Source: Bacillus massiliglaciei (lineage in GTDB: Bacteria > Bacillota > Bacilli > Bacillales > DSM-1321). From it: a stretch of 64,000 nt of DNA. Positions 51,394 to 61,088 of the stretch are shown in pieces. A program made the position numbers and the translations under genes. Positions within the stretch are counted from its first letter, which is position 1. Every line of letters starts with the position of its first letter. The stretch covers positions 210,170 through 274,169 of the forward strand of contig NZ_LT622357.1 of assembly GCF_900098925.1 (NCBI RefSeq), in the 5' to 3' direction. Under the pieces are notes generated by a model. That model searched no databases. It was not told the DNA's origin and worked only from the letters and a program-made list of their open reading frames with translations.

Positions 51394-52191
51394 GTGCCCA
51401 AAGTGATTATTAAAATTCCTTTCAATTATGCGAATGTGCACGGACAGAAACAAATTGCTCTGACAAAAAGCTGGATTGATAACAGAATCGATATCTTTAT
51501 AAAGTACACGTTAAGAAGTCTTAAAAACCAAACGAATCAAAACTTTATCGCTTACATTTTATATGATCTAACGTCCAAACCCATAATTGAACAGGCCCTG
51601 TTAAAATATCCGCCTCTTCCCCCTCACATAAGATTTGTTCCCGGAGAGAAAGCGTATACGGAAGAGGTACGCAAATATATTAGTCTTGACCCATTTTTCT
51701 ATGAAGTTCATCTTCACAGCGATGATATGTATCATCAATCTTTTATTAATCAAATCCAGCAGTATAAACCGGGAAGCGGAACGAAAATTCTCATTTGCCA
51801 AAATGGATATATTTACGACTCTAAACAGCATCGGCTTGCAAAATATTTTAATTTCTCGAGCGGCTTTAATTGTTTGATCTATAAAACAGAAGACTATTTA
51901 TCAGGAGTAAGATATAACCTGCACGGTGATATGGGAGCCATTCGACACCCGCATGAGTTTCTGGGGAAAGCAAACTATATCAATCATTCGCACGAGGGCA
52001 ATGTCGCCTTTTCATTTGATATTGAACGTAAAAGAAATAAAGTAAAAAATGTATGGAAAAGAAGCAGCAGCGGGACGAAACCCGGAATGACAGATGAAGA
52101 AATAAGAAAAGTTTCTCAGCGGGCATTATTTGGGGAAGAGATTACAGATAAAAAGGAAATGGAGAATATATTAAAAGAGTTTAGAGGATGA
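51394..52191 (+). CDS. Putative glycosyltransferase (rhamnosyltransferase-like)
   Basis: A 265-residue protein resembling the putative rhamnosyl transferase family of GT-A-type enzymes. The N-terminal VIIKIPFNYANV with SWIDNRIDIFIKYTLRSLKNQT is the typical nucleotide-sugar fold start. HSDDMYHQSFINQIQ supplies a DxD-like metal motif, and the HSHEGN end is conserved-looking. The start is GTG 51394 with GGAGGAGAA 9 bases upstream; an ATG inside that interval reads only eight codons in another frame. Donor and acceptor are unknown. No capsule or wall genes are adjacent. Confidence 0.68.
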   Translation: MPKVIIKIPFNYANVHGQKQIALTKSWIDNRIDIFIKYTLRSLKNQTNQNFIAYILYDLTSKPIIEQALLKYPPLPPHIRFVPGEKAYTEEVRKYISLDPFFYEVHLHSDDMYHQSFINQIQQYKPGSGTKILICQNGYIYDSKQHRLAKYFNFSSGFNCLIYKTEDYLSGVRYNLHGDMGAIRHPHEFLGKANYINHSHEGNVAFSFDIERKRNKVKNVWKRSSSGTKPGMTDEEIRKVSQRALFGEEITDKKEMENILKEFRG

Positions 52192-52265
52192 CAGGGTGAC
52201 TTTAGACAGATGGCAACACGGCTTATCCTTAGCAAACGATCGTATGAATGGACATCAGCATCTTA

Positions 52266-52295
52266 CAAAAAGGCTGCCGATATAATCGGCAGCCT
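52266..52295 (-). terminator. Terminator after lipA
   Basis: AGGCTGCCGAT and ATCGGCAGCCT pair around a 3-base loop with T5 after on the minus strand. Confidence 0.92.
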
Positions 52296-52304
52296 GACAC
52301 ACTT

Positions 52305-53255
52305 TTATTGAGCAAATTGTGTTTTATAGTTTTCAATTAATTGTTCTGGTCCCTGCTCCTCTTCAGCAGCCATTTGTCTTTGACGGGCAGCTTGGTTCAC
52401 CTGCTCATCAGCATGGTAGCTGGAGCGGACAAGCGGGCCTGCCTCACAATGTTTGAAGCCTTTTTGCAGGGCGATTTCCTTCAGCTCAGCAAATTCATCC
52501 GGGTGTACATAGCGGACCACATCCAAATGTTTTTTCGTTGGCTGCAGATACTGGCCGATTGTCATAATATCCACGTCATGCGCCAATAGGTCATCCATCG
52601 CCTGAAGAATTTCTTCCTTCGTTTCGCCAAGCCCGACCATTAAGCTGGACTTTGTCGGTGTATTCGGGCTGATTTCTTTCACCCGTTTCAGCAATTCAAG
52701 AGAACGACGATATGTCGCTTTAGAACGGACACGGCTTGTCAAACGCTCAACGGTTTCAATATTATGGTTAAAAATGTCCGGTTTGGCATCCATTAACATG
52801 TGAAGGCTTTCATAGTCCCCTTTCATGTCAGAAGGCAGCACCTCGACTGTCGTATTCGGCATTCTGCGGTGAATGGCACGCACCGTTTCAGCAAAAACCT
52901 CTGCACCGCCATCCTGCAGATCATCCCTCGCTACAGCTGTCACTACGCAATGACGAAGCCCCATAGCTTCAACTGATCTTGCCACACGTTCCGGCTCGCC
53001 CCAGTCCAATTCCGTCGGTCTTCCGGTTGTCACGGCACAGAAACGGCAGCCCCTTGTACAAATGCTTCCAAGAATCATGAATGTAGCTGTCTTTCTAACC
53101 GCCCAGCATTCATGAATATTCGGACATTTCGCTTCTTCACAAACAGTATGTAACCTTTCTTCACGCATCATTTTCTTCAGTCCGTTGTATGTTTGGTTCG
53201 TGTTTAACTTAATTTTCAGCCATTCAGGCTTACGCAGATATTCCTTTTTCGCCAT
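52305..53255 (-). CDS. lipA: Lipoyl synthase
   Basis: LipA inserts two sulfurs into octanoyl groups on protein domains, using S-adenosylmethionine and two [4Fe-4S] clusters. Auxiliary cluster cysteines are Cys39, Cys44 and Cys50 ([12 protein letters not shown]); the radical-SAM cluster is Cys66, Cys70, Cys73 (CTRGCRFC). The C-terminal [10 protein letters not shown] carries the serine that completes the auxiliary cluster. 316 residues. It follows lipM by 14 bases, so octanoyl transfer and sulfur insertion are co-expressed. Confidence 0.97.
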   Translation of the reverse strand: MAKKEYLRKPEWLKIKLNTNQTYNGLKKMMREERLHTVCEEAKCPNIHECWAVRKTATFMILGSICTRGCRFCAVTTGRPTELDWGEPERVARSVEAMGLRHCVVTAVARDDLQDGGAEVFAETVRAIHRRMPNTTVEVLPSDMKGDYESLHMLMDAKPDIFNHNIETVERLTSRVRSKATYRRSLELLKRVKEISPNTPTKSSLMVGLGETKEEILQAMDDLLAHDVDIMTIGQYLQPTKKHLDVVRYVHPDEFAELKEIALQKGFKHCEAGPLVRSSYHADEQVNQAARQRQMAAEEEQGPEQLIENYKTQFAQ

Positions 53256-53269
53256 CTTTCCGCCACCCC

Positions 53270-54088
53270 TTATCGTTGAAAAGTATACTCATCGTTTTTA
53301 TACTTTTTAAGCATAAGACTTTCCGCTTCCTTAAGCATGTCTTCATTTGGCTCAAACGGTTCCAGTTCTATGCCGAGACCCTGTTCAAATCCGTCATGAA
53401 ACGCTTTCTTTAATTCATCCATTGTCACTTCACGGTCGAGAACATCCTGAATCGAAACCGCTTTATCTTTGAATCCCCTCTTCGCCCGCTCTTTCACGGC
53501 TTCGTTAGGAAAAATAAATAAGTCATACAGGAGATCTGTATCCATTGTCAAAGGAATGGACCCATGCTGCAGCACGACACCCTTTTGGCGGTTCTGCGCA
53601 CTTCCAGCCGCTTTCCGCCCTGCAATTTCAAGCTCATACCATGAGGCTTCTTCAAAGCAGACTGCAGTCCCCGTCCGGCCGACCGGCTGATCAGGAAGCG
53701 CCAAATCCGCTTCAATCCCCAAATTCCTGTATCCTGCCAATATCCCCTGTGACAGCACGCGGTAGGCCTCTACCACTGAATGAGGAATTTTCTCATGATT
53801 TTCACTGACAATAATGCTGTAAGTAAGCTCATCATCATGAAGAACGGCCAGTCCTCCCGTAGGCCTTCTCACGATCTCAAAACCTTTTTCTTTCACGGCT
53901 TCAATATCTATGCGTCCTGCTGTTTTCTGGAATTTTCCCAAGGAAAGCCCGGCAGGCTCCCATCCGTAAAAACGCAGAACAGGCGGAATTAATCCCCGGC
54001 TGTGCCAATCGAGCAGCGTTTCATCCAACGCCATATTAAAAGCTGGACTTTGTATGCCAGAATCAATAAATAACCATCTTTCCCCCAT
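53270..54088 (-). CDS. lipM: Octanoyl-[GcvH] transferase LipM
   Basis: LipM moves octanoate from acyl carrier protein to GcvH, the first step of lipoate assembly in bacilli. The 272-residue protein of the LplA/LipB/BirA fold has [18 protein letters not shown], the catalytic Cys144 in [18 protein letters not shown] and the conserved lysine in [18 protein letters not shown] after the cysteine and the RFYGW segment favour LipM over LipL (the amidotransferase). It forms a two-gene unit with lipA. Confidence 0.87.
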   Translation of the reverse strand: MGERWLFIDSGIQSPAFNMALDETLLDWHSRGLIPPVLRFYGWEPAGLSLGKFQKTAGRIDIEAVKEKGFEIVRRPTGGLAVLHDDELTYSIIVSENHEKIPHSVVEAYRVLSQGILAGYRNLGIEADLALPDQPVGRTGTAVCFEEASWYELEIAGRKAAGSAQNRQKGVVLQHGSIPLTMDTDLLYDLFIFPNEAVKERAKRGFKDKAVSIQDVLDREVTMDELKKAFHDGFEQGLGIELEPFEPNEDMLKEAESLMLKKYKNDEYTFQR

Positions 54089-54411
54089 GCCAATTCCACC
54101 ATCCTGTCTCTCTGTTTATCCCTGTTGTCACTGATCAAAAAATCCTAAATTTCAGACATCCTTATCGTAGCATCCCCCATGAATTTGTCAATGTTTTTCC
54201 CCCAAATAGAAGGTCATCTTTCCTACCCTTCTACAGGCTCATCCAGCTCGAAAAACAGACGGCATATCAAGGTCTAAACGGAGCGGCCAAAAGCACAGAC
54301 CATTTCCTCTGATCAAATGTCTCCCCGCGGGCAACAAAACAAATGATATCATGCAGCTTCCGTTTAGGATTCATTTCATAGGGGCAGACTGGTCACGAGG
54401 TGACATGAGGA
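54089..54411. other. lipM upstream region
   Basis: Divergent region of 323 bases with promoters for both sides presumably inside. A small hairpin GTCAC-GAG-GTGAC (54391-54404) lies directly before the start of the next gene and overlaps its likely ribosome site, so it might limit translation. Nothing else stands out. Confidence 0.4.
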
Positions 54412-54717
54412 ATGATGAATTTCCCTACAATCCATACTAATTTTTGGGATGCGGTAATTGCCCTTCCTGCCGTTATGATTCTTACCCAGCTTATCAAGAT
54501 TTTTTTTCGGGTACCCTCCCGATATGTCCCAACCGTTGCCATTGCTCTCGGACTGATTATCTCCATTTTCATCAGTCACCCCCATCATATCGTAGCTGGT
54601 CTCTTTATGGGCTGGTTCTATGGATATGCTGCTATCGGAAATTATGCTGGTTTGAGAACAACGGTATTAGCCTTCCGAAAAAAACATAATGCTCCTCCCA
54701 GCAAACAAAGCCAATAA
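54412..54717 (+). CDS. Small membrane protein, possibly holin-like
   Basis: A 101-residue protein with three hydrophobic segments (about 13-31, 40-55, 60-82) and a basic C-terminal tail (RKKHNAPPSKQSQ). Size, short polar loops and charged tail resemble small holin-superfamily proteins, but no lysin gene is nearby and the match is by topology only. Start ATG 54412 or 54415, with GAGG a few bases upstream. Function unknown. Confidence 0.6.
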   Translation: MMNFPTIHTNFWDAVIALPAVMILTQLIKIFFRVPSRYVPTVAIALGLIISIFISHPHHIVAGLFMGWFYGYAAIGNYAGLRTTVLAFRKKHNAPPSKQSQ

Positions 54718-54902
54718 CGATTCTTGCACCTTCTCTGCGTTTTGCCTATATGGAAGGTGTTTTATTTTTGCTTCATCATAAGTATTTCTTATAAATTTAC
54801 ATAAATGATCCATATTTTACTTATAGAAGTGGAAGAGTAAATAATAAAGAGGAGAGCTCATCACTGACCATTCGCAGCTATTATAAATAAAGGGGGAGTA
54901 AA

Positions 54903-55271
54903 ATGATTCTTGGACTGCATCACGCACAGATTACGATTCCGAAGGAGCATGAGGCTGAGGGGAAAAAATTTTATTGCGATATTCTAGGACTTCCCGAAAA
55001 AGAAAAACCTGAATCATTAAAGGGGCGCGGAGGGTTTTGGCTGAAAGTCGGAGATCAGGAGATTCATGTTGGAACTGAAGAAGATGTGGACCGTTTACAA
55101 ACTAAAGCCCATCTTGCTTATCAGGTTGACCATATCTCTTATTGGAGAAATAGACTGGAGCAGCAGAACATTCAAATCATCGAAGCTGTTCAAATACCAG
55201 GTTATGAACGCTTTGAATTTAGGGACCCTTTCGGCAACAGAGTGGAAATCATTCAGGCCATTCCTTCTTAA
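54903..55271 (+). CDS. VOC (glyoxalase/bleomycin resistance) superfamily protein
   Basis: A 122-residue single-chain VOC protein with two beta-alpha-beta-beta-beta modules. ILGLHHAQITIP opens the first, with a metal-type histidine; FYCDILGLPE and GFWLKVGDQEIHVG follow. HLAYQVDHISYWRNRLEQQ starts the second, ending in FRDPFGNRVEII with the usual metal glutamate. Many such proteins are dioxygenases, lyases or drug-binding proteins, and the substrate cannot be inferred. A GGGGGAG site precedes the ATG. Confidence 0.85.
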   Translation: MILGLHHAQITIPKEHEAEGKKFYCDILGLPEKEKPESLKGRGGFWLKVGDQEIHVGTEEDVDRLQTKAHLAYQVDHISYWRNRLEQQNIQIIEAVQIPGYERFEFRDPFGNRVEIIQAIPS

Positions 55272-55281
55272 CTTGTCAAAG

Positions 55282-55320
55282 AAGGCGAGAAATCAATGAT
55301 TGACATTCTCGCCTTTTTTA
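55282..55320. terminator. Bidirectional terminator between the VOC gene and ktrB
   Basis: AAGGCGAGAA and TTCTCGCCTT pair around a 14-base loop; T7 follows on the plus strand. Confidence 0.88.
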
Positions 55321-55347
55321 TCCTTTAGACTGTTCAAAAAATCAATT

Positions 55348-56706
55348 TTACCCGATCATAATTTTCTCTTCCACATACCGGACAATTTGTTTTTTGTGGC
55401 CTCTCGCTAAAGCAAAGGCCAGCGTGAGCGGACCGACCCTTCCTGCAAACATCAGCAGAGATATGACGATTTTTCCGGCTCCGCTCAAATCCGGAGTCAG
55501 GCCTAACGACATACCGACCGTGCTGAATGCGGATATAACTTCAAATAAAAGCATATTTAACGGTGCCTTTTCGGTAATCGTCAGGATAAATACACAAATA
55601 AAAATCAAAGCCACTGAATAAACGGTAATTGAGAAAGCTCGGTAAATCACTCCTTTTGAAATCCGTCTTTCGAGAATATTAACTTCTTCTTTTCCTCTTA
55701 TCAGTGTCCAAACAGCAAGCACCATTACAATGAAGGTCGTTACCTTGATTCCGCCGGCTGTACCTCCCGACCCTCCGCCAATAAACATGAGTGCCATCGT
55801 TACCATTTGGGAGCTCAGCGTCATATCTCCTGTATTCACTGAGTTAAATCCGGCTGTTCTCGGTACTACACCGTGAAAAAAAGCGCCTAATATCTTATCA
55901 TTTAAAGACAGGCTGGCAAGCGTTCCCGGGTTTCTGTATTCCAGGACAAAAATCAACAGGGGGCCTAAAACATTGAGAACAATCGTCATGATCAGCACCA
56001 ATTTTGTATGTAATGTATACTCTCTAAACGATTTTTTCCGTATGACATCGAGAATAACCGTATACCCGATCCCCCCAATAATCAGCAAAAAACTGATTGT
56101 CAAAATGACACTGATATCCCCTGTATAGTCCGTCAAACTCCGATACCCTCCCATGAGATCGAAACCGGCATTATTAAAAGCAGATACTGAGTGGAATATG
56201 CCGTAGTAAATCGATTCCGGGAAGCCGAAGTCCTTTGCCCAGCGGATGAATAAAATAAGAGCACCGACTGCCTCCACAATAAAAGTAAAGCCTGCCACGA
56301 ATTTGACTAACCGAACCATTCCCTGAAGGGACAGCTGGTTCAATGACTCCTGGATCAGCAGCCGATCTTTCAGCCCGATATTTTTCCCAAGAAATAAGGC
56401 GATCAGGATACTGATTGTCATGAAGCCCAGTCCGCCCGCTTGAATCAGGAACAGTAACACAATCTGCCCAAAAACGGTAAATGTGGTATTTGTATCGACG
56501 ACGACTAATCCTGTCACACAAACAGCAGAAGTAGCTTCAAATACAGCATCAATAAAAGACAAATGGTGCCTATCCTGTGTGGCAAACGGCAGCATAAGCA
56601 GCAGTGTCCCTGCTATAATCAAACCTAAAAAACTCAATGTCAGCATCTGTGCAGGATTCACATGAATCCATTTCAATGGTTTAGGCTGCCTGCTTTTTCT
56701 ATACAT
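55348..56706 (-). CDS. ktrB: KtrB/TrkH-type potassium transporter subunit
   Basis: The membrane subunit of a Ktr-type K+ (Na+-coupled) uptake system, which works with a cytoplasmic RCK subunit (KtrA or KtrC) not seen in this window. The 452-residue protein has four membrane-pore-membrane repeats; the selectivity-filter loops are visible as AVCVTGLVVV, AFNNAGFDL, PRTAGFNSV and FSTVGMSLG. The sequence cannot by itself separate KtrB from its paralogue KtrD, so the symbol is provisional. Confidence 0.9.
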   Translation of the reverse strand: MYRKSRQPKPLKWIHVNPAQMLTLSFLGLIIAGTLLLMLPFATQDRHHLSFIDAVFEATSAVCVTGLVVVDTNTTFTVFGQIVLLFLIQAGGLGFMTISILIALFLGKNIGLKDRLLIQESLNQLSLQGMVRLVKFVAGFTFIVEAVGALILFIRWAKDFGFPESIYYGIFHSVSAFNNAGFDLMGGYRSLTDYTGDISVILTISFLLIIGGIGYTVILDVIRKKSFREYTLHTKLVLIMTIVLNVLGPLLIFVLEYRNPGTLASLSLNDKILGAFFHGVVPRTAGFNSVNTGDMTLSSQMVTMALMFIGGGSGGTAGGIKVTTFIVMVLAVWTLIRGKEEVNILERRISKGVIYRAFSITVYSVALIFICVFILTITEKAPLNMLLFEVISAFSTVGMSLGLTPDLSGAGKIVISLLMFAGRVGPLTLAFALARGHKKQIVRYVEEKIMIG

Positions 56707-56933
56707 CAGAACGATCCCCTAACTTTTAGCAGATATGATGAATGGTTTCTTACTTAAGCAAATATAATTCGTTCTAATTTCTTTGTAAATAGAAATTATC
56801 AAGCAGCCAAAAGACGAATAGAAGCCTTACTCTCCGCAAAAGGGTATTTAGGACTAAAAAACATCATTTTTAAATAATCAAACTATTCAAAACACACATT
56901 TATTTAAAAAAAGGTTTTACTTTCCAGGAAACA

Positions 56934-56948
56934 GGGTACTTAATACCC
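56934..56948. other. Inverted repeat upstream of the sigma-like gene
   Basis: GGGTACTTAATACCC, a 5-bp palindrome with a 5-base spacer, lies 33 bases before the start at 56981. A related half (GGGTATTTA) occurs about 95 bases upstream. Possible operator; untested. Confidence 0.3.
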
Positions 56949-56980
56949 ATAACCATTGAAACAGGAATGAGGAAAAAGTA

Positions 56981-57262
56981 TTGGAAAACAAACAGGAAAT
57001 CTTGAAACATCTTTTAAAAAAAGATATGGTCTACTTCTCACAACTCTACGCCCAATATGAAAAATTGTTAAGAAATGTAGCATTAAAACTGACCGGATCG
57101 GAATTCAGGTCGGATAACTTATTATCCCTCACCTTTCAAAATTTATGGGAGTCTCCCTCCAAATTTAAGGATTCTGATGATAAATCCATTTCTACCTTTC
57201 TCATGAAACAATTAATTTATAATTATTTATATTTGCAGCGAGTGGAAGGGAGACGTAACTAA
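56981..57262 (+). CDS. Sigma-70 region 2-like protein lacking region 4
   Basis: A 93-residue protein resembling region 2 of ECF-type sigma factors: MVYFSQLYAQYEKLLRNVALKLTGSE, then LLSLTFQNLWESPSKF, then STFLMKQLIYNYLYLQRVEGRRN, matching the core-binding and -10 recognition helices. The chain ends where the linker to region 4 would start, and no region 4 is found in any frame before the terminator at 57453. The start is TTG 56981 with GAGGAA upstream. It may be a truncated sigma factor, or an independent RNA-polymerase or anti-sigma-binding protein. Confidence 0.55.
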   Translation: MENKQEILKHLLKKDMVYFSQLYAQYEKLLRNVALKLTGSEFRSDNLLSLTFQNLWESPSKFKDSDDKSISTFLMKQLIYNYLYLQRVEGRRN

Positions 57263-57630
57263 GCTTTACCTTCAGAAGGATAATTAGTTAAACATAAGGG
57301 CTTCTCTGACACATACTCTCTTTTGCACCTCTCCTTAAAACTTCTCTGTGATCCGTGAGACACGCTTAAAACGCACACCTGCCCTGCTCCTCCTTTTACA
57401 TAGAACAAACACGTCTGGCTAAATCCTTCTTCTTTATGAACCTTCTCTAGTCAAAAAGTTTGGGGAGACCCAAACTTTTTTTTGCTATTAACGACTGATC
57501 TTGCGAAACATTCCCTTATTTGGAACTTATTGAGATATAATGATCATATACATGTTATGGTTTCTTGCGTTCTTTATGAACAGAGAAGTAGAATCAGGCA
57601 CTTTTTATCTAAAGTATAAAGGCGGAATGA
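57263..57630. other. Gap after the sigma-like gene
   Basis: 368 bases holding the plus-strand terminator (57453-57483) and the upstream region of the next small gene. No frame encodes a sigma region 4 or other recognisable domain. Confidence 0.5.
57453..57483 (+). terminator. Terminator after the sigma-like gene
   Basis: AAAAGTTTGGG and CCCAAACTTTT pair around a 4-base loop, followed by T4. Confidence 0.88.
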
Positions 57631-57813
57631 ATGATGGTAAATATAAGTGATTTGATTTTCCAACTAATTATCTTTATCTTTCTCATTGGTGTATTTTTTG
57701 CGGTCTTTTTCCTAGTCCGTTCCCTTCTTACTAAGAAGTCTGTAAAGTCTGACACTGCAGATCAAAAGCTTGATCGGATCATTCAGTTACTTGAACAAGA
57801 TAAAAAAGAATAA
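57631..57813 (+). CDS. Small single-span membrane protein (DUF4083-like)
   Basis: A 60-residue product (start ATG 57631 or 57634, with GGCGGA upstream). One long hydrophobic helix, about residues 8-32 (LIFQLIIFIFLIGVFFAVFF), is followed by a charged tail ending KLDRIIQLLEQDKKE. This layout fits the DUF4083 family of bacilli, whose function is not known. Single-gene unit with its own terminator. Confidence 0.65.
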   Translation: MMVNISDLIFQLIIFIFLIGVFFAVFFLVRSLLTKKSVKSDTADQKLDRIIQLLEQDKKE

Positions 57814-57823
57814 ACCGCGACAC

Positions 57824-57860
57824 AAGTAAAGCCCGACTAGTATCAGTTGGGCTTTACTTT
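57824..57860. terminator. Terminator shared by the DUF4083-like and arylamine acetyltransferase genes
   Basis: AAGTAAAGCCC pairs with GGGCTTTACTT, extended by a GACT/AGTT wobble stem. It lies between the converging genes. Confidence 0.85.
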
Positions 57861-57925
57861 ATGTGCAGGCCGTCGAAAAGAAACCGCCAGGGTACATTCT
57901 GGTGGCCGCCCTTTTGCCATACAGC

Positions 57926-58702
57926 TTACATTTCAAATTTCTCTTTTCTGATTTCTTTATACCGCGCTTCATTGATTTCTTCTTTTTGGACTGTCCCATC
58001 CACCCATTCTGTGAATGAGGTTTTGGTTAATGTCATGTTTCCCTGATCCGTCATTCTGGTTAGTAACGGCTGCTTGTTAAAGGGCGATTCCGGATGGTCC
58101 GTGATGACTCGCTGAATTATATTTAATTCCGTCATATTCTTGATTGCATCATTAGAATCAAAGGCGTACCCTTTTTTCCAATCGTGATCCTTATAACGTA
58201 ATTTCATATACAAGATAAAATTCCCCTGTTCACTCTCTGTGCTCTCCACTCGAAACTCCCCGTTTTTAGATGTTATGATTTCTCCATCTAACGGAACAGG
58301 CTTCAAGGGCAGGTTCCCTCCGAACCCTGTATCAACCAAATAATAGCGGCCCTCCTGTAAAAGAAGATTCGTCACATGGGTTTTCCCTGTCGTACTCCAC
58401 TGTTGGTTTTTTTGATCATAAACGGTCCCTCGAACCAAGACGGCATCAAATCCGTTTTCCTTTAAAAAGTAATGAAGGATTGTGTTTAATTCATAGCAGA
58501 GTCCGCCTTCCTTCTGCTCCAGGATTTTCGCATGCAAAGAGTCCTTGGTCAGTTCAGCTGTCTTTTTCTCAATTACACATACATTCTCAAACGGAATTGT
58601 TTTAGCTGTTTTTTCGAGTACTTCCCCTAAATCTTCAAATCTCATTTTTTTATCATATGGAAAACCGATTCTGTCGCGAAATCGTTTGTTGATCGATGTC
58701 AT
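57926..58702 (-). CDS. Arylamine N-acetyltransferase
   Basis: NAT enzymes move acetyl from acetyl-CoA to arylamines and hydrazines by a cysteine ping-pong mechanism. In the 258-residue product the triad is Cys69 (GGLCYELN), His109 (GKTHVTNLLL) and Asp124 (LVDTGFGGNLP). N-terminal PFENV is the conserved substrate-loop segment. The physiological substrate is unknown. Encoded alone, facing the DUF4083-like gene. Confidence 0.93.
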   Translation of the reverse strand: MTSINKRFRDRIGFPYDKKMRFEDLGEVLEKTAKTIPFENVCVIEKKTAELTKDSLHAKILEQKEGGLCYELNTILHYFLKENGFDAVLVRGTVYDQKNQQWSTTGKTHVTNLLLQEGRYYLVDTGFGGNLPLKPVPLDGEIITSKNGEFRVESTESEQGNFILYMKLRYKDHDWKKGYAFDSNDAIKNMTELNIIQRVITDHPESPFNKQPLLTRMTDQGNMTLTKTSFTEWVDGTVQKEEINEARYKEIRKEKFEM

Positions 58703-58800
58703 ATCGTTTACTCCTTGTACAGATCAATTATTTTACATTCCTTTTCCCTTTCTATTATACGCTATTTGATCGATTTAAAAGGCTTTGCACTCTCTGCAGC

Positions 58801-58832
58801 AAAAAACACCCCCAATTGGAGGTGTTTTACTG
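58801..58832 (-). terminator. Terminator after the chemoreceptor gene
   Basis: AAAACACCTCC, AATT loop, GGGGGTGTTTT then TT on the minus strand. Confidence 0.85.
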
Positions 58833-58851
58833 TGTTCTTCATAGAGGCAGA

Positions 58852-60537
58852 TTAAATCTTAAATCTCTGAATCATTTCATTCAGGGATTCAGAAATCGTC
58901 GTAAGTGAATACGCTGCTGACTGGATTTCTTCCATTGCAGCCAATTGCTCCTGAGTGGAGGCTGCAATCTGATTGGCCGTTTCTGTGTTGTTTCCAGATA
59001 ATAGGGATACTTGCTTCATTTTTTCAGTTACAGCACCGACACCCATGCTGAGCTGTTCTGTTATCATTCCAATATGTTCGATTTGGTTAGTGACAGACGA
59101 AATAGTACCTGAAATGCTGCTGAATTGTTTCGACGACGTCATGGAAATTTCGCTGCCGGTCACAACATTCTCCTTTACTTCCTTCATCGTTAAAACGGTT
59201 TCGCTTGATGTTCCTTGAATTCTTTGAATCAGCTCCCGGATTTGATCAGCAGATCTGCCGGATTGCTCGGCCAGTTTTCGAACCTCTTCGGCTACGACCG
59301 CAAACCCTCTGCCGTGTTCTCCCGCTCTTGCCGATTCAATGGCAGCATTTAAAGCCAGCAAATTGGTTTGGTCTGCAATTTCATTAATAAGGGAGGTGAT
59401 TTTCCCAATCTCCACCGCATCATTTGCCAAAAGGTTTATTTTGCTGTCGGCTTCATCTACTGATTTATGAATATAGTTCATAGAAGCACCGACTTGTGTC
59501 ACCAATTTTTCTCCTTCGTTTGCCTGTTGCATGACTTCTTTGGCAACCTGTGAAACGGTTTCCACTTTACTAGCTATGGCCGTGATGCCCTCAAAAGCTT
59601 TTGTCACTTCCAATGTACTTGATTCAAGATGCGATGATTGTTCGCTCATATTCGCAGAAAGGTTTTGAAGATTAGCTGAAACCTGATCTGCAGAGGACTT
59701 TGTTTGTTCGGCACTTGCAGCAAATTCCTGCGATGAGGCCGCCGTTTGCTCAGAAGAAATCCCCAATTGGCCGATCATTTCTCTTAAAGTTAAGCAAAAT
59801 TGATTAAAGGATTGGGCGACTTCCCCTATTTCATCTTTATTTTTGACGGTAATCGTTTTCGTCAAATCGCCGCTTCCAGTTGAAATCTCATTCATTTGTT
59901 TTTTCAGCTGGCCAAGCGGAAGTAAAATCGCTCTGAGCAGCAGGAAGCTTAAGATTACTCCTAAGACAGATGCGATAGCAGTAAGCGTGCCCACCATGAT
60001 TTCTCGTTGCTGTAACGTCTGTTCCAAGTCTTTCTGTGCTGCTTCTGCTTTATCATCGAGATTTTCGATAAATGACTCAAAGGATGGATCCAGCACCTCT
60101 TTGCGTAATTTGCGCTCTTCTCCAAAATGGATTTCTTCTGCTTTCTCTTGTTCGTCCGGATTCGTACTTGTTACTTTTTTACTTTCGTCATAATACAGAT
60201 TAAAGTTTTCTTCAATTTTCTCGATTTCCGCCTTCTCTGCCTCGCTTGGTGCTGTTGTTTCTAACTCAGCAAATTGGCTCAGAATTTCACTGGATTTATC
60301 TTCCATTTCTTTCGCATAATTATCATCACGAGTAAGTAAAAAGCCGCGCTCATCATTTGAAAAACCAGCCAGTCGATATTGAATCTGCTTGGTTATATGC
60401 TGCATTTCCTTAAGATTCTCAAGATTTTTATTCTCCTTTATACTCCTGTTAAAAGAAGTAATCGACAAGCCTCCTATAATAAAAATGGATGCAAGCAGGA
60501 TTGTTACTACTGAGATTAACCTTATTTTTATACTCAT
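58852..60537 (-). CDS. Methyl-accepting chemotaxis protein
   Basis: A 561-residue transmembrane chemoreceptor. A first membrane helix (about 6-28) is followed by an extracytoplasmic four-helix/CHASE3-like ligand domain (about 30-180) and a second helix (about 183-205). A HAMP linker and a long cytoplasmic signalling coiled coil come next, with the hairpin [20 protein letters not shown] and [21 protein letters not shown] 60537 is used because AGGAGG lies 7 bases upstream; the frame extends 13 codons further without support. The ligand is unknown. A perfect sigma-D promoter precedes it. Confidence 0.94.
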   Translation of the reverse strand: MSIKIRLISVVTILLASIFIIGGLSITSFNRSIKENKNLENLKEMQHITKQIQYRLAGFSNDERGFLLTRDDNYAKEMEDKSSEILSQFAELETTAPSEAEKAEIEKIEENFNLYYDESKKVTSTNPDEQEKAEEIHFGEERKLRKEVLDPSFESFIENLDDKAEAAQKDLEQTLQQREIMVGTLTAIASVLGVILSFLLLRAILLPLGQLKKQMNEISTGSGDLTKTITVKNKDEIGEVAQSFNQFCLTLREMIGQLGISSEQTAASSQEFAASAEQTKSSADQVSANLQNLSANMSEQSSHLESSTLEVTKAFEGITAIASKVETVSQVAKEVMQQANEGEKLVTQVGASMNYIHKSVDEADSKINLLANDAVEIGKITSLINEIADQTNLLALNAAIESARAGEHGRGFAVVAEEVRKLAEQSGRSADQIRELIQRIQGTSSETVLTMKEVKENVVTGSEISMTSSKQFSSISGTISSVTNQIEHIGMITEQLSMGVGAVTEKMKQVSLLSGNNTETANQIAASTQEQLAAMEEIQSAAYSLTTISESLNEMIQRFKI

Positions 60538-60577
60538 AAAATATCCTCCTAATGGCCTATAGCATAACACTTTCATT

Positions 60578-60604
60578 ATATCGGCCGAGAGGTATACGAT
60601 TTTA
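60578..60604 (-). promoter_or_regulatory. Sigma-D (motility) promoter of the chemoreceptor gene
   Basis: TAAA, 15 bases, GCCGATAT on the minus strand: an exact match to the Bacillus sigma-D consensus. The -10 is about 40 bases upstream of the ATG at 60537. Confidence 0.9.
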
Positions 60605-61088
60605 ACTTATGATTCACTGCCTGCAGTTTCTGCATGAAGCATACATTTACAATAAAAAAACCTTAAATCATTAGAAAAGTTAAGCAAAATCGGCTTTATT
60701 GTCTTCTCCGTTCAATATCATTTTAACTTATCCTTAACAATAAATTTACATAACTATAAAAGATTCTCACTTACATCAGCTATTCAAAATCTTACTCTAT
60801 ATAATCTAATATACATTCAATAGTTTTCTAACGGATTAGGAGTCTTTAAAATAATTTGCGATGAATACTTGAAATATAACTTTGTGTATGACGCCGTCGC
60901 GGTGCAAAACCCGTAAATTGTCTTCATAAGCATAATTCTCATACTCTCAGCCCTTCCTATGATATCCTTATATTGGAGGCTGCGCAGTTTAGCAGCACCT
61001 TAGAAAGAGATTAAATATTATTTGTCCACACCTTTTCGCTCCATTTATATATATATCTTTTAATTAAGTCAGAAAGGAGTGATATTCT
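60605..61088. other. Chemoreceptor to AbrB-like intergenic region
   Basis: About 480 A/T-rich bases. I see no gene. A small GCTGC/GCAGC hairpin lies near 60983-61000. A promoter for the plus-strand gene is expected but not pinned down. The run contains many short TTAAC repeats without clear order. Confidence 0.4.
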
